From the NCBI RefSeq assembly GCF_051020985.1, contig NC_134999.1, positions 34,629,160-34,693,159 on the forward strand: DNA of 64,000 nt, written 5' to 3'. This document shows positions 49,704-62,600 of the stretch, one piece after another. The translations under genes and the position numbers were made by a program. The stretch comes from Nomia melanderi (lineage: Eukaryota; Arthropoda; Insecta; Hymenoptera; Halictidae). Under the pieces are notes generated by a model, which did no database searches, was not told the origin of the DNA, and saw nothing but the letters and a program-made list of their open reading frames with translations. Position 1 is the stretch's first letter; each line of letters opens with the position of its first letter.

Positions 49704-51213
49704 TCATAGCTGCGAAGAAACTTAGTGGCCCCGCTGCGCATGTAACTTTTAGTTGAGTAACAAATAATCAAATTCGCATAGCCTATTTATTAACGAAGCC
49801 AAAAAAAAATGAGAAAACAATAAGAGAGAAGAGGAGACGGAAGGAGAGAAAAAGGGGATGAATTAGGGAAACGCATCGAGCGGGTCATCGATATCACGTT
49901 TTATATATTTTTTTTTACTCGAGTAATTTGTATTTTACGAAGCATAATTCCTATCCGCGGTGATATGCAACGTCGATTCAAAGAATACGTTCCGATGGGT
50001 GACCAAAAGAAAGAGGAAAAATAATAGGAGACCATGTTTTTCGTTTCGTTGTTCGTAGTAGCCAGGTATTTCGAGGTATTTCGTCGTGATTTTGTGGGAC
50101 GGTCGTCGATGGAAACGCTCTGCCGGGGCTTAATGTTACATCGGAATCGGATGGGGATCATTCGGTTTATTCGTGAACGTGGATATAGTGAGACAAGAAG
50201 TGCCGAATTCTGTATCCGTGAGATACGGAAACGTTGTTATCAAGATTTAAAAGAGTTTAATGGTTACGCGTTGTTGTCGTCGATATTGTAAGTCTATCGG
50301 AAACAGTTGTTTACGGGCCAAGAATGTTGGAACTTCAAGCAGAGAACTTTATTGCACGGAACCATCCGGTCAATTCGTTGGAGATCTGTACTTAATGTGT
50401 AAAAAGGGAATGGCAAAGGAGAAACACAGAGAGTGAGGGGGGGAGGTGAGAGAGAGATCTATAACGTTATGTTGGAGAAAGAGAGATTGTATATTTTGTG
50501 ATACGAAAGAAAGATTAATTATGTGGTCGGTTCCCCGCAGACCGAAGGGAGGAGATCGCGAGAGATACGAGCAGGAGAGAGAAAGACAGAGGTATATATT
50601 GTTGTTATGATATAATTTATAAATATGTACAAGCGATTGTATTCTGTGCCATTTTATTAGTAGAGATTCTAACAAAATTCTGTTTCTTACGTTCGTCGAT
50701 CTGCGTTTGCGTTTATGCTTTAAGGGAAATTCTCACACACACGCATATACACGTACATTCCATAAGAGAAACCCTCCTTCGAAACGAAATCCCATATCCA
50801 GGAAAAGAAAAAAAGTGTACAGAAAGAAGACTCTGTTTACGCGAATATACCTTGACTCGATGTGACAAATTTCTTTGTTCCTACAATGAAAATAAAAAAA
50901 AGGTCGTTGAGGAGAACATGGTATCCATTTATCCCATGCGTGTGTGTGCCTGCACGAATGCTGGGGATCAGTGAATGTATATGGGAACATCGAGACGTGA
51001 GTGTTAGTAAAAAGTGAAATCATTTATTCGCGTTGCATTACAATATTATATAAATTATCATTGTTACAGCGAACGGATGGAAGAAGTCAAATAAATTTAA
51101 AGTCCAAATTAGAAGTGTGAATGAAGCTCGGAAGAGCAAAAGTGAAGTGTGTAATTAATTAGAATTAATTTTTTTTTTCTCGTACAATGCTTCATTCTAA
51201 AAGCAATAATATT
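49704..51213 (+). other. Myosin V 3' UTR and 3' spacer to CCT5
   Basis: Non-coding, with purine-rich GA tracts around 50420-50600. AATAAA hexamers at 50891-50896 and 51090-51095 are candidate poly(A) signals for myosin V. The CCT5 3' end faces it at 51218. Confidence 0.55.
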
Positions 51214-51220
51214 TTTATTA
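51214..51220 (-). terminator. Poly(A) hexamer overlapping the CCT5 stop codon
   Basis: Minus-strand TAATAAA: the stop TAA at 51220-51218 shares bases with AATAAA at 51219-51214. Use of this signal would give a 3' UTR of only 10-30 bases; later signals may be preferred. Confidence 0.5.
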
Positions 51221-54200
51221 AGCCGCATCGGAGATGTCGCTCGGCGAACGAATGTCGTCGATCTTAAGTATCATTTTGACGAGTTGGGTGGCTAGCAAGA
51301 TCTGCTGCGTTTTGCTGGTCAATGTCTCGATCACGTTTTGAACTTTCATGTCTGCAACATTAAACAATAATTGAAGCACTTCCATTCCGCGAAAATTCGC
51401 GAATTTTAGTAGAAAGTTGGTACGTACCAGCAGTACCGCGGTTCAGGCAATCAATACCGAGGGCGGGGTTGTTTTCGGTCACCTGACGTGCCTTTATTTC
51501 AGCCAACGTGTCTACTGGGGAAAGACCAGAATTTTCGGCCAATGCCAGTGGCACAGCCTCCAACGCTTCCGCGAAAGCTCGGAAGGCATACTGTTCCACG
51601 GTGTTGATGTTATTAGCTTGGTTGGCGCAGGCAATCGCACAAGATATTTCGGCAGCACCGCCGCCATATAAGATCTTTTGATCCTTGATCAAGTTACGAA
51701 CAGTGCAGAGAGCGTCGTGAATAGCTCTCTTTGCTTCCTCAATGATCTTGAAGAAAAAATATGCACGTCGTAGAATAAATTATCATATTTTAATAATATT
51801 TTCATAGTATTTTGTAATATTTAGTATCTTATGAGTATCTTTGTGACGTACTTCCTACGTCTTCCACCAAAAAGAAAGATGGCGCTAGGGGCTACCTTAA
51901 GTTCGATCGAATTATGGTTGTAGCATTAAAACAGATTGTGTTCAATTTAATTTGGAGACATTGAACGGTAAAATGAATATCATAATGCATTAATCTTGCA
52001 AGGTGTCTGGTCAGTAAGGTATATTTTAACACCGCTGAAATTCTCCTTGCTTACCGGTCGTTTTAAGAGTTTAAAATTTGACTCACCATTTTGTTGCCTC
52101 CACGAATGAAAATGGTGACCGCTCGCGAGTTCCTGCACTCCTCGATGACAAGCATTCGGTCCTTGGTGGTTCCGAATGTTAATTCCTTAACAACGCCGGC
52201 ATGACCAAGTTTCTCCCGTGTTAATTCTTCGAAACGCGGAACGATACGGCCACCGGTGGCAATAGCAATTAACTGAAAAGGTTATTTTATATTATTTTAT
52301 ATTTTCACCACCATTTTTGTTTATTTTAAACCATTTACAAAAAATAAACCCCTCAGATCTCATAATCTTATGATCATTAGAGCCACCGTGAAAGGTAGAT
52401 TACTAGTTTTTAGATTTAAAGGATCTCAACTTTTATTTTCTCACTAGTAACCTGGTGTGAAAATAATATTTAGATGCCTAAAATTCTATGAACAAGTTAT
52501 CTAATCATTCACTCTCTTCTATTGCGCTTTGTCATCATAGGGTAAAGAAGATTTATATATATTGAATCTAATAACAACTTACCTCAATTTCTGGGCCACC
52601 AACCCATCTAACAGCAGGTAATTCATTTTGCAGAAGAAGGTGGTTGGCTTCATCATCAAATCCCCATTGGCAAATAGCAAGTGTTGCACCTGCATCCTTC
52701 ACCTTCTTTACCATTTCCGTGAACTTTTCCCGTTCATACTCACGCAGCGCCCTATAATCATCAACTGAGGTAACGTCTAACTTATGTTTTGTTTTTGGTT
52801 TTGGTGGTTCGAATGGACATGTCAGAATGGCCAACTTGACGTCTTCTAGTTTCTGTAACATAACGCATATTCTTCTGTCATGCATTTTATAGTTTAAATC
52901 ATTTATGTAACAAAAATAATCACTTTTCTTTCAGCTCTCATAATCTTATGATCATTGAAGCCACTGCAAAGGCCAGATCATTGAATAGTTACTTTAATAG
53001 AGTTTTCACTTTTCCAATAGTTTTCAGAAGACTAGGGGAACAGTGTTAAACTCAAGGAAAAAGTAAACTGAACAAATTTTCTACACCTTTACCCTTCTCT
53101 GTCGCATTTTTTCATCATTAAGAAAAGCAATACAATTTTTCATAATAATCTATATAAAAATCATAGCCATTTACCTTTGGCATTTGAGGATGACTGAAGT
53201 CCTTATCAACAACAACACCATGAACTAAGATAGTATCTTCCAATCTACCACCGACCTTTCCTTCAACTTTAATGAGTTCAAAATTTACATCGCGTGCCTC
53301 AGGATCTAATACTGCAAAGACTGCATTCACAGCTATTTCTGCCATTTGTCTGTGGCACTTGTTAATGCTGGAAAAATGAAAAAAATATGATAAGTTGTAT
53401 TTACAACAAATACTACAATTATAGAACTTTTCATTACATTTTTGAACCAAGACTGGTCATAGCAATGTTGATGTATGCTTCCCGGTTTTCACTGCTTCCT
53501 TCAAAGTAATCCACAATAGTTTTAAGGTGTTCAGCAGCACAGTTTGCTGCCATTTCAAAACCATCAGCTATTCTAATTGGATGAATTCCTTTATCCAACA
53601 ATTGTTCAGCCTGTTCTAAGAGAGCACCGGCTAATACGACTACTCCAGTTGTACCATCGCCAATTTCATCATCTTGAGATTGAGACAACTGAACCATCAA
53701 CTTGGCAATTTCATGATCTACATCCATGTTCTTAAGAATTGTTGCTCCATCATTTGTAACAGTAACATCTCCATCAGAACTGACCATTAATTTGTCCAAA
53801 CCTTTAGGACCCAAAGAAGTCTTAAGAATATTGGCCACATTACGGGCAGCCATGATGTGTGACTAAAAATTAAAAGTCACTTATTAATATATAATAGGCT
53901 TTAATAAGTTATTTTGGTTTATTTAATTAATCTTGGCCTAAACATATATAAAACTGATACATTTTCATAATTCCATTAGAGTCTCCTATAAAGTCATGGA
54001 TCTCCTTTTATGGTAAACAAAATGTACATCAATGAAATCATTAATATTTACTATATTATATTCTTTTATCCATTCAAAAAGAATAAGAACGAGGAAAGAA
54101 TGCCCGAAAATAATTTTAAGAATATTAACTGTTAGTATTTCAACAATTATATTTTTTGAGTAACGTTTTTAAAATAAGTTGTAAGTCCAAAACGTCGCCA

Positions 54201-54462
54201 TTGCTTAATGCTTCACGTGGTCGGTCCTCGGATAGATTAAGAAAGATCCAGACTTTTAGGCCTAACAGAGTCATGCTTAAAATGATGTTTAAAATATAAT
54301 CAGTGTTTTTTAGAAAGAAGGATGAAAGAACATTAATTAAATAAATTAATTTACCTTAATTGCATCGCTGCCGGTTAGTCGTTTCTGTTTGTGTTGATCA
54401 CGAAGAATGAGAAATGGCCGGCCATACTCGTCAAATGCCACAGTGCCCGGAATTGCGGTCAT
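51218..54462 (-). CDS. Cct5: T-complex protein 1 subunit epsilon (CCT5)
   Basis: One of eight subunits of the cytosolic CCT/TRiC chaperonin that folds actin and tubulin. Seven exons: 54462-54355, 53862-53438, 53367-53175, 52852-52583, 52272-52087, 51746-51428, 51351-51218; phases agree, 544 residues (human 541). The N-terminus GTVAFDEYGRPFLI is epsilon-specific. Group II landmarks are TNDGATIL, DDEIGDGTTGVVVLAG, the apical CPFEPPKPKTKHKLDV and CQWGFDDEANHLLLQ, and GGGAAEISCA. It ends KIDDIRSPSDISDAA. The stop codon overlaps a poly(A) hexamer (TAATAAA). Introns 3 and 4 carry two related C/D-box-like elements, and a perfect heat-shock element lies 154 bases upstream of the start. Confidence 0.97.
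52348..52545 (-). ncRNA. Long C/D-box-like RNA candidate in CCT5 intron 4
   Basis: On the host strand a C box ATGATGA (52538-52532) and a D box CTGA (52356-52353) bracket about 180 bases. The bases just outside pair (ACCCT with GGGGT, five pairs with one wobble), as in the terminal stem of C/D RNAs. The 3' end shares the block ATGATCATAAGATTATGAGA with the element in intron 3. It is long for a methylation-guide snoRNA and no target is identified. Confidence 0.4.
52923..53127 (-). ncRNA. Long C/D-box-like RNA candidate in CCT5 intron 3
   Basis: C box ATGATGA (53118-53112) and D box CTGA (52934-52931) on the host strand. CTTTTCTT outside the C box pairs perfectly (8 bp) with AAGAAAAG directly after the D box. 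It is related to the intron 4 element at both ends: ATGATGA followed by an A/G-rich region, and ATGATCATAAGATTATGAGA before the D box. Confidence 0.42.
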
Positions 54463-54615
54463 TTTGCTAGCAAAATGAACGCGGACACTTTACTATTAAC
54501 AAAATTCTCGAAGTTAGGGTGCGTCTCTTTACACAGAATTACGTTCGGCCGTCGTCACGCTACACGACCATTTTGCTGCCTGCAACGGATGTTCTCGAAT
54601 CTGACCTGCCATCTA

Positions 54616-54628
54616 TTCTAGAACGTTC
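54616..54628 (-). promoter_or_regulatory. Heat-shock element upstream of CCT5
   Basis: TTC-TA-GAA-CG-TTC, a perfect three-unit alternating HSE (nTTCnnGAAnnTTCn), 154 bases upstream of the CCT5 start codon. HSF control of chaperonin genes is established in eukaryotes; activity here is inferred. Confidence 0.6.
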
Positions 54629-57422
54629 CATGTGGCAGGCAACCAGTATTGATCACTGTGGAGGGAGATTTAAAAAGGAAATCCAGAGGCTCGGAGACCA
54701 GTCTTTTTCATGATTTTTCTACGGCAAACATTCAGTAAAATATGTGTCCATTTTACACGAAAAGTCGTTCGACAAGTTTGATTTTTGAGATGGGATACGG
54801 GTCAATTAACCGGCCATTTTGTTTCAGTTCTTACGCTCGCGAATTGTTGAAAGAAAAACTTTAGAAATCGCGTGTATAATCGGTGCATGAAATCAGCGAT
54901 TTATTCGGAAGATGGCTATTTTTTTTTAAATTGCCATTAATCTTATTGTCGCATACTTCGTGTCTACTTTACAAAGATGTTTATCGTGTCTCGTACTACA
55001 CGAAGGCAAATGGACGAAGAATTGGGTTGAGGAAAATGATTGCAACAGGTTTAATATCTTTGTATGCACCACATTGTATTTCACATTAAACTAGTATAAC
55101 TTTGCATTATAATTTCGAACAGTACATATAGTTATACACATATAATTATGGAATTAATTCTTTCGATAGAGGTACTTTGACTCAGGGCCCAAGCGGCCAT
55201 AGCCCCCTAATGAGTCGCACGCGTAAACAATATATTACAGAACTCTATCATAAACTATTCAATCAGACAATCAACAAGTCGACGATGTGCATCGGCGTCG
55301 TCTAGTAATCAGACGTTAGTCCTTTCCTATTTATAAACGGTAACAATTCAACGATTACACAAACGAAATAATCATTCCATCTCTGACTTAAAAATTATCG
55401 GATCGGTACTCGCTGAATCGTTCAATAGAATTTCCAATACGAAAACAATGGTTATAGTTGCAAGCAACGTGACGCGCGACGCATCAGAGGGTTACAGTTA
55501 TAATTACTTTATATTTATATACACGTTTCCGGAAAATATATGAATATTATGTAAATATATAATGTAAGTATACATATCGATCGAAGATAAAAATATAATT
55601 TCAATACGATATACATATTATCTCGCGTAATAACATTCACAAGATTAAAACTCTCCTTAATGGATTTAGGCATTCATGATATGTTAAAGTTCCCTTACAC
55701 GATAACGATCAACGTTGGAAGTATAATAATTATCCTTTTCTTCCTTGTAACTAGAAATACGATTCCATTTTTTTTTTCTTGTTGGTTTGGTTTTTATTCG
55801 TGTGCTTGGACTCTCGATGACTAGCATCAGTGGCGTAGAAACGAGGGTTTGTCCAGATTTTCGCAGCAGGTACTTGACGCATCAGAAAGAGTGTCCGCGA
55901 TGATGTTTCACATTTTCATAAAACAACCAAAAGATAACACCGCGGCTTCTGATAATAATTACAATTGTAACATTTGCTCTGTCCGTCGTCGACTCAACGA
56001 CGCGAGTGGATTCATTTAAAGCCACAGTTACGATTAACACCTGCGATTCCCAGAATGATCGAACTTTTCGGTTAGTAATTACAGACAGACATTAGTTAAT
56101 GTAGCGATTCCCACAAGTATATATATATACACATATAGATATGTATATATATATACAAGTATGTATCTGATAATTACGTTACATTAAACGCTAAGTATTT
56201 AATTAACACTTAACAAAGCGACCTCCGAGATTTCAATATTCAAAGGAGCGATTCCCGCGATTTTCTTGACGTGTAGAGCGATTTCCGCGATAAACGTTTA
56301 AATCGAGCGACTTTCACATTGAAACGGAAAATCTAGAATACCAGATCTCTACGTATACATACGTGTATTACGTGTATATCTAGAGAATTTCGGAATATAC
56401 GCTACGCGAAGCAAAAACTTCTTTGATATGTATGTTTTCCAGATTTTCTCCCGGACACGCGTCGAGCGGATCAGCTTGTCCTGAAAATCCACGGTGCGAC
56501 TTAATTCGCGTAATTATCACGTTAACCGTCACGCGAATTAACATTCCTGCAGACACCGACGAAGCGTTTCTTCGTTCCGTCAAGTTCCCATAGTGTTTTC
56601 CCCCTTTTTTCTTTTAAACAGAATACGTTCAATCAATTGGACATCGATTCCGTGGTTCCACGGTCACGCCATGGTTCGCCAATATCCGTCGCTTCCCCGT
56701 GAAAAATATTCCTCCTATCTGACCACTGATATCTGTCCGACCTCTTCATTAACCGAGAATCAGCCGAGTGAAAATATATATATATATATATATCCATATA
56801 TATTCTTTTACTCTGTCTGTGCGTTTGAGTAATTCGAGGAGACATCTTACGAGTAAATTCAGGAAACTCGATTCGAGGATCTGTCAGTTTCTCCCGCGTA
56901 CAGGGCAAAGCAAACAGGACCGTTTCCCGATGGAGTGACTTCAGTTTCAATTGCTCCGAGAACATCTAGCCCACTAGATCAATTAAACGAAAGATCGGAT
57001 AGGAATGTCCGACGACAGGGACGAACGGTTGGAACCGTCCTGTACACGGAGCTCGTCGAAGATCGAGCCTAACTATTGGAAACGCGCCCCGCGAATCTTC
57101 TCAGTGATATGTATTTCTTCTTACGATACTAAGAGACAGGCTACTCTGATATGTATCATACTTCTCAGTCGCAATGTTAGGAGAAAACCGATCGGAAGGC
57201 GTGTTTTGCGTCGCCGATCCTCCCCCAGCCGAGCGGATGATCCCGGTGGGGCAGGGTCGGGAAGCATCGAACGAATCGAGAGGATTTCCGAGTCGACAGG
57301 CTTCTTGAATCATAGGAAAAATTATACTAAATCATATCTGCGACAATTAGACGCGATGGGTTTGATTTCATGCGACGCTCCCTCCGTTCACGCCGGCTGA
57401 AAAGGAACGACCGGCGAGCGTC
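54629..57422. other. CCT5 upstream region and long AT-rich 3' UTR of the ITG-like gene
   Basis: No coding sequence seen. AT-rich throughout; TA-rich simple repeats lie near 56119-56158 and 56774-56803. A minus-strand AATAAA near 55793 could end the ITG-like transcript, giving a 3' UTR of about 1.6 kb. Confidence 0.45.
56774..56803. repeat. AT dinucleotide microsatellite
   Basis: About ten TA/AT units followed by an interrupted copy (TATCCATATATAT). Probably polymorphic in length. Confidence 0.85.
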
Positions 57423-59651
57423 TTAGGCGAAGGGGACGCTCTTGAAGTATCGGTTCCCTTGCCCGGTGATCCGTTTCTCACCGGAGGTGTACTGAACGAC
57501 GGATTTGATCTGGTCCGTCGCGACGGGCCCGATGCACACCAGGGGGTCCTTGAAGTAGGAGCAAACCTGGGGAGAACAAGACAACCTTCTAATAAATTCC
57601 ACTAAACCACGATCAATCCATTCGCTGTCCGTTCGAATTAACCGATGATCGATCGGAAGATGATTGTCCGCGCGTTCTATGCAATTACCTTAACCTGTTA
57701 ATCGAGCAGAAACGCAACGTTTATCGTAACGTTTATCGTAACGTTTATTACCGGCGCGGCAACCGCGTCAAATTTGCTTTACTGTTAATTACATCCGCGC
57801 GTTTACGAGCGGACAGGCAGCGATAGGATTGACAGACAGGGAGGGATCGAGATGGACGTCAGTACTTTTCTGGGTGTCTGTCGGTGACGTCTTTGCAGCT
57901 GACAGCATAGACCGCGGCCGATGTCGCACTCGCTGGACATGTTGCACTCCTCGTCTGGAATCATTCACAGTGGCCGATTAGCACGCTCGAAAGTTATATA
58001 TATAATCCTCTTTTACGTAAGAGCTTATAATTATCCCTTTGACGTAATCGTTTGTGAGTTGACCTTCTACCGCGGTTGTACCCTTCAGGTGGCGGACGGT
58101 GTCGAACCGAGCGTGGGCGGATACTCACTGTAGAGTTTATTCGATGTCACCGGTGGTTGACACGAGCGGGATTCGCTGCCGGGCACCTCGGCGCACATCA
58201 AACCAGTTTCGCAGTCGTTGTCCCTCCTGCAGAGCTCGCCCTGCTTCTGCCCGAAATCGAACATGCAGTGTCCGACAACTGGAAACCCCGTCGACTCGTA
58301 TGAACACCGTTTAAATCGGGAGCGACAAGACAATTAACCCTTTACCTACAGCAAGTCTATTAATAGGATATTCTCGATCTTTGTGCTTTGCTCAAAGGAA
58401 GCACGGGAATTTTTACTCAAGATTTCTTGTACGAGATTGCGACTCGATAGATTGAACAATGATCGAGAGATCCTTAATCTTTGATTTTAATAGAATTCTA
58501 TTACGATTGCGATTATCGGGGATTTGTCGTTGAAGTAACATCGAATGATCTTCCAGAGGTAAAGCGTTAATCGTGGGAAACAGGGGTTGGATGATTACCT
58601 CCGTCAACGTTAACGCAAATGGAACCTGGGCAACAGTGCTGATTGGCCGTGCACGTTCTCTCGTAGCACGGCACGTCCGCCAGCTCCTCCAACGATTCCC
58701 CATAAGAATTCCCGTAGGCACCGGATAACGGCCGCTTGAATCGAAACGCGAAACGTTAGAATTCCCGACGGCCAGAACGAGACACGCGCGAAGCGCAGTA
58801 TTTGCAAGGGAACGCGCGAAAGTGGAGCAGGTCATGCTTTGGCTGCCATAACTTCGCGCTTAATGGCCGTTGTACGTGTTGCTGGCAAGTTTTGTGAACA
58901 CTGCAGTTATTTGATAGGGTGTTTCGCGTTGATAAAGTTACAAGGATTCACGAGATAATCTCCTTTGGACTAATTAAACCCTTCGCTGGCGACACTATAG
59001 CTTACATGCACGCGAGCAACGTAATTGGATTGCAGGCGCTTATCGAATGTAGATTTTTATGAGTGAATTTATAAAGATTGATATCGGGCAAACATTCGCT
59101 TGGTCTGCAAGCTAAAATTGGATTAAACTCGATGTCTATTTAAGGGAGGGAATTTATCTGAAATTTGATTGTATCTGCCAATCGATGGTATTAAAGATTA
59201 CACGAATGAGAAGTGAGATAAAATATGAGAAATAATTAACGTTTCTAGCAGTTACGTCAGAGCGCGAGCGATTCTCGAACGATGTTCATCTTGATCACAG
59301 CTGACATCGAAACTATCCGAACAAAAGCTTCTCCCGCGAGAATCGTTCGTGACGGGGAGGCGGTTTTCATGCAGCTGTTACGCGAAAATAATATATCGAT
59401 CGAGCGCCGGCCGTACTGCGGTAAAGTGCAACATTGCGATAAGGAACGCGGTGCTGTGTCATCGTTCTCAAAGATCTCTTTCTTACCTGGTACACTCCCG
59501 ACTTGTAATCGCTGGAGCCTCCATAGCTGCCGTAGCCGAGGCTCGACACCATTTCCGGGCTGAAACGGTTGAAGAGACCGCCCCATGCATCCACTCCAAA
59601 GTACGTCGTGCACGCTAGTGCGACGAAGGCTAATGCAACGCACGTGTGCAT
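57423..59651 (-). CDS. ITG-like neuropeptide precursor
   Basis: Secreted precursor of the insect ITG-like peptide family (fly CG8216 type). Exons: 59651-59487, 58734-58599, 58278-58129, 57954-57866, 57566-57423; phases agree, 227 residues. The signal peptide is MHTCVALAFVALACTT; a Gly/Ser/Tyr-rich linker follows. The middle has a regular cysteine array (CYERTCTANQHCCPG, CRRDNDCETGLMC, CNMSSECDIGRGLCC, CSYFKDPLVC) of the colipase/prokineticin kind. The C-terminus is a dibasic KR site followed by ITGQGNRYFKSVPFA and the stop, with no Gly amide donor, as in the family. A 5' UTR exon probably ends just before, since an acceptor (CTCGCAG) lies at about 59680. The functional product could be the Cys-rich domain as well as the short peptide. 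Confidence 0.88.
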
Positions 59652-62600
59652 ATTCGTGACGGACTGACACCGAAGACCTCTGCGAGACAAACAGAGAAAT
59701 CTGTAAATTGTCTTCGATCGAAAATTTCGAACAACCCTTGAACTCGAGAGGGTTTCGAGGGAGAGGTTTCAAGAGAACCGAATCTGCTTCCAATTGCAAT
59801 TAATTTTGTAAGATGCTATAAATCCCATAGATTCTCAAGTCATCTCTAAATACCCTTTGCTAACTCTGATCTTCATCAACACAGTATTTTTTTTTAAATA
59901 TATTAAATATAGATTGATACATATCAAAATTTGAAATGACACAGATTAGTACTCGATCCTTGAAGAAGATTCAAGACTGAACCATGAACCAGGTTATTTC
60001 TTCAAAGCGAGTCAAGGTTGAGCGTAATCCCGAATAGAAATAGTCGGGGGCAGTGATTCGATGATAATCATTCTACTCACAACGTTCCGCGTCTAAACCC
60101 TACTGCAACTCAGCCGGTTTTTCCCTCTAGGACGATCAGTAAGGACCAGCTGCGTTCCTCGCCAGTTCCAGGGATCAACAAGTCCTCGGTGGAGTTCGCT
60201 GGAGGACTGAGTCGGGCCGCGGTAGCATTGGCAATCTATACTTCTACGTCGTTCCGGTTTCCCTAGCAGAAGCTCGCGGAAAGCGGCCCGCGCTTGCGCG
60301 ACGCCTGACTTTTTTTCTCCCCGACGCACACACATGTGACCTGGGTGACATTTTCTCCATTCAGATTCCTTCGATTGCACGTTTTATTCGTGACGCGTGA
60401 TAACCTTTTCTCCTTTGTCGATGAAAGCCGATAAGTAGCACACGCAATTTCCCTGCGTCCATTGTCGAGCGGATCATTCACGCTTCGCCCCTGTCACTTT
60501 CAGATCAGGCGAACCCTTATCACCGTTTAATTGACGGGACAATAATCTCGTTTATTTCCTTTACATCCCGCGAATATATCTGCGTCGCAGTTAAAAGCTA
60601 CATACGAATTCTCGAATGGTTCTCGTTCATTTTGTTCGACGGCTTGTTCGTTGGAAGAGGTCCTAGAATTGCGTCGTTGAGGATTTAACCCAGATCTTTT
60701 CCACCTCGTTCCGGCGAGAGAGATTCCAGCTGTACGTCGGAACGTCTTCCGGTTACGGTCGTTTAAAAAGAGGTGGCATGGAGAACGCATCCTGTTCCCA
60801 GGACACGGCAGCGCCGTTCGACGGGCGCAAGATCGTGTAGGTGTTCAGCTCCGTCCTCGTTGTTCCTGTCGCACCGCCATTGTTTCGGTCTCTCTTGGTC
60901 GTATTGATCCGGGGTGTCCTGATGTTCTACTGGCCGGTCGATCCTGCTCCGTGTACAGGGTGTTTCTTAACAGACGGCCGGGACAGGCGAGGAGAAAAGA
61001 GGGAGGGAACGATACAAATCGATCTGCCGCTATAATTCATTAAATTCTAGCAATTTTTAATGACGAACGAACCGTCCGCGTGATGCGCAAGGACATAACC
61101 CACACGTGTCGCTATTAATTTACATAGAACGACTCTCTCTCGGTTCAACCCTCGCCTATCCGACGATTTAACCGTTTTTTATCCATTTCCGATCGCGAGA
61201 CTCGATATTCCTCGAGAAAATCTCTCCGGGAAGATTACAAATAGGCTGATCGTGTTTACCTAGATAAAATCACGGTGCACGTTCAACACGCATCCAGAAC
61301 GCGTGTGCACACGACCACCTGTCCGTGAAAATGCCAGAGTGCCTCGCGTTACTCCTGTAAACGGCTATTTATATTCAGCCGGCGTTCCTCAATGGGCTGG
61401 AATCGAAATGAAAACCTCGAAACGGTCGGCGATCGACGGAGGGTCCGACGAATTGGGAAAGGGGAAAATAAAGGAAAATTCGTTGCGTGCCGGTGAATAA
61501 TACCCTTCGACTGTGTCACGGTGTCACGCAACCGGTCCAGGTGCGCCGAATCGGCCGCGACCCGTTCTTTTTGTCAGTTTCCCGCGTAAACGCGCGCGTG
61601 CATCGCGCCGGATGGCTGCGATACCTGGGATTAACTGAACGCGACAGGTTCTCGCCTTTCCGAGAAACTCGATCGCTTGAACTCGGTGGCATTCACACGC
61701 GCCGCTCTCTAATTAATAACTATAATAACGGGATGAGCTGCGAAAACGATCAGACATAACTGAGAAAATGTAGCAAAGGGATCGAGGAAAATGAGACGAG
61801 ACGATGCAGAAAAGTAAGTAGGATGTATATCCAGCAAAGAGAATAACGACGAGCTTTTATGATTAAACTCAAAGGGGACGTCTCGGAGAAAATGGAATTG
61901 TGATAAGTAAACGAGAGGAAGAATGCGCCGAGCGCAGGGAAACGTTACTTTGAAGAGTAAACGTGGAAGTAACTTGATTTTCTATCGAACGTCGGCACGA
62001 ATGTAATTACCGTAAAGGTATGTAAGGTCGTCACATGATCTTTATCGTGCCACGGATCGCTCGTTTCATCCCTTGTTCGCGTGAATCGCGGAGATTTCGT
62101 TAATCTAATATTCCAAGCGAGCGACGGTTCGCCTGCGTGATCGCCGCGCGACAGTGGGGTAGGAGTAAAAATAGACCGTTATCTTGTATAAAAATGAGTT
62201 TAATAAATAACAGCTAACAACGAAATAAATAAGGCTCGCAACACGTGATTGCATACATATAGTACGGCTGAGTACCAAACCGGCCGACAATCCGTTCGGA
62301 TTTATTCTCGACCTCTGCGCGATCGATCGATTCGTCGAGGAGTGCGAACGATAAACGAACGGGAACGGGACTAACGAAAGATCCGAACGTTCACCATGCG
62401 ATACTTCCAGCAACCAAGACAAATTATCCCAGCAATTACAGTAGCCGCCAGCTAATTTTTGATTTTCTATTTAACAGTTCCGTCGTTTACCATTTAAACT
62501 CCTCGTTTATCTGGACAGGTCTCAGCTCGTTAACCCGTTAACTGGGGCAGAGGAGTGAACTCTCGTCATTTGTACAGTTAACAGATTAATAGAATTAAGC

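Noticed and set aside
54883..55089. Small plus-strand frame downstream of the CCT5 promoter
   Set aside because: AT-rich, no signal or homology; likely within the 3' UTR region of the opposite-strand ITG-like gene.
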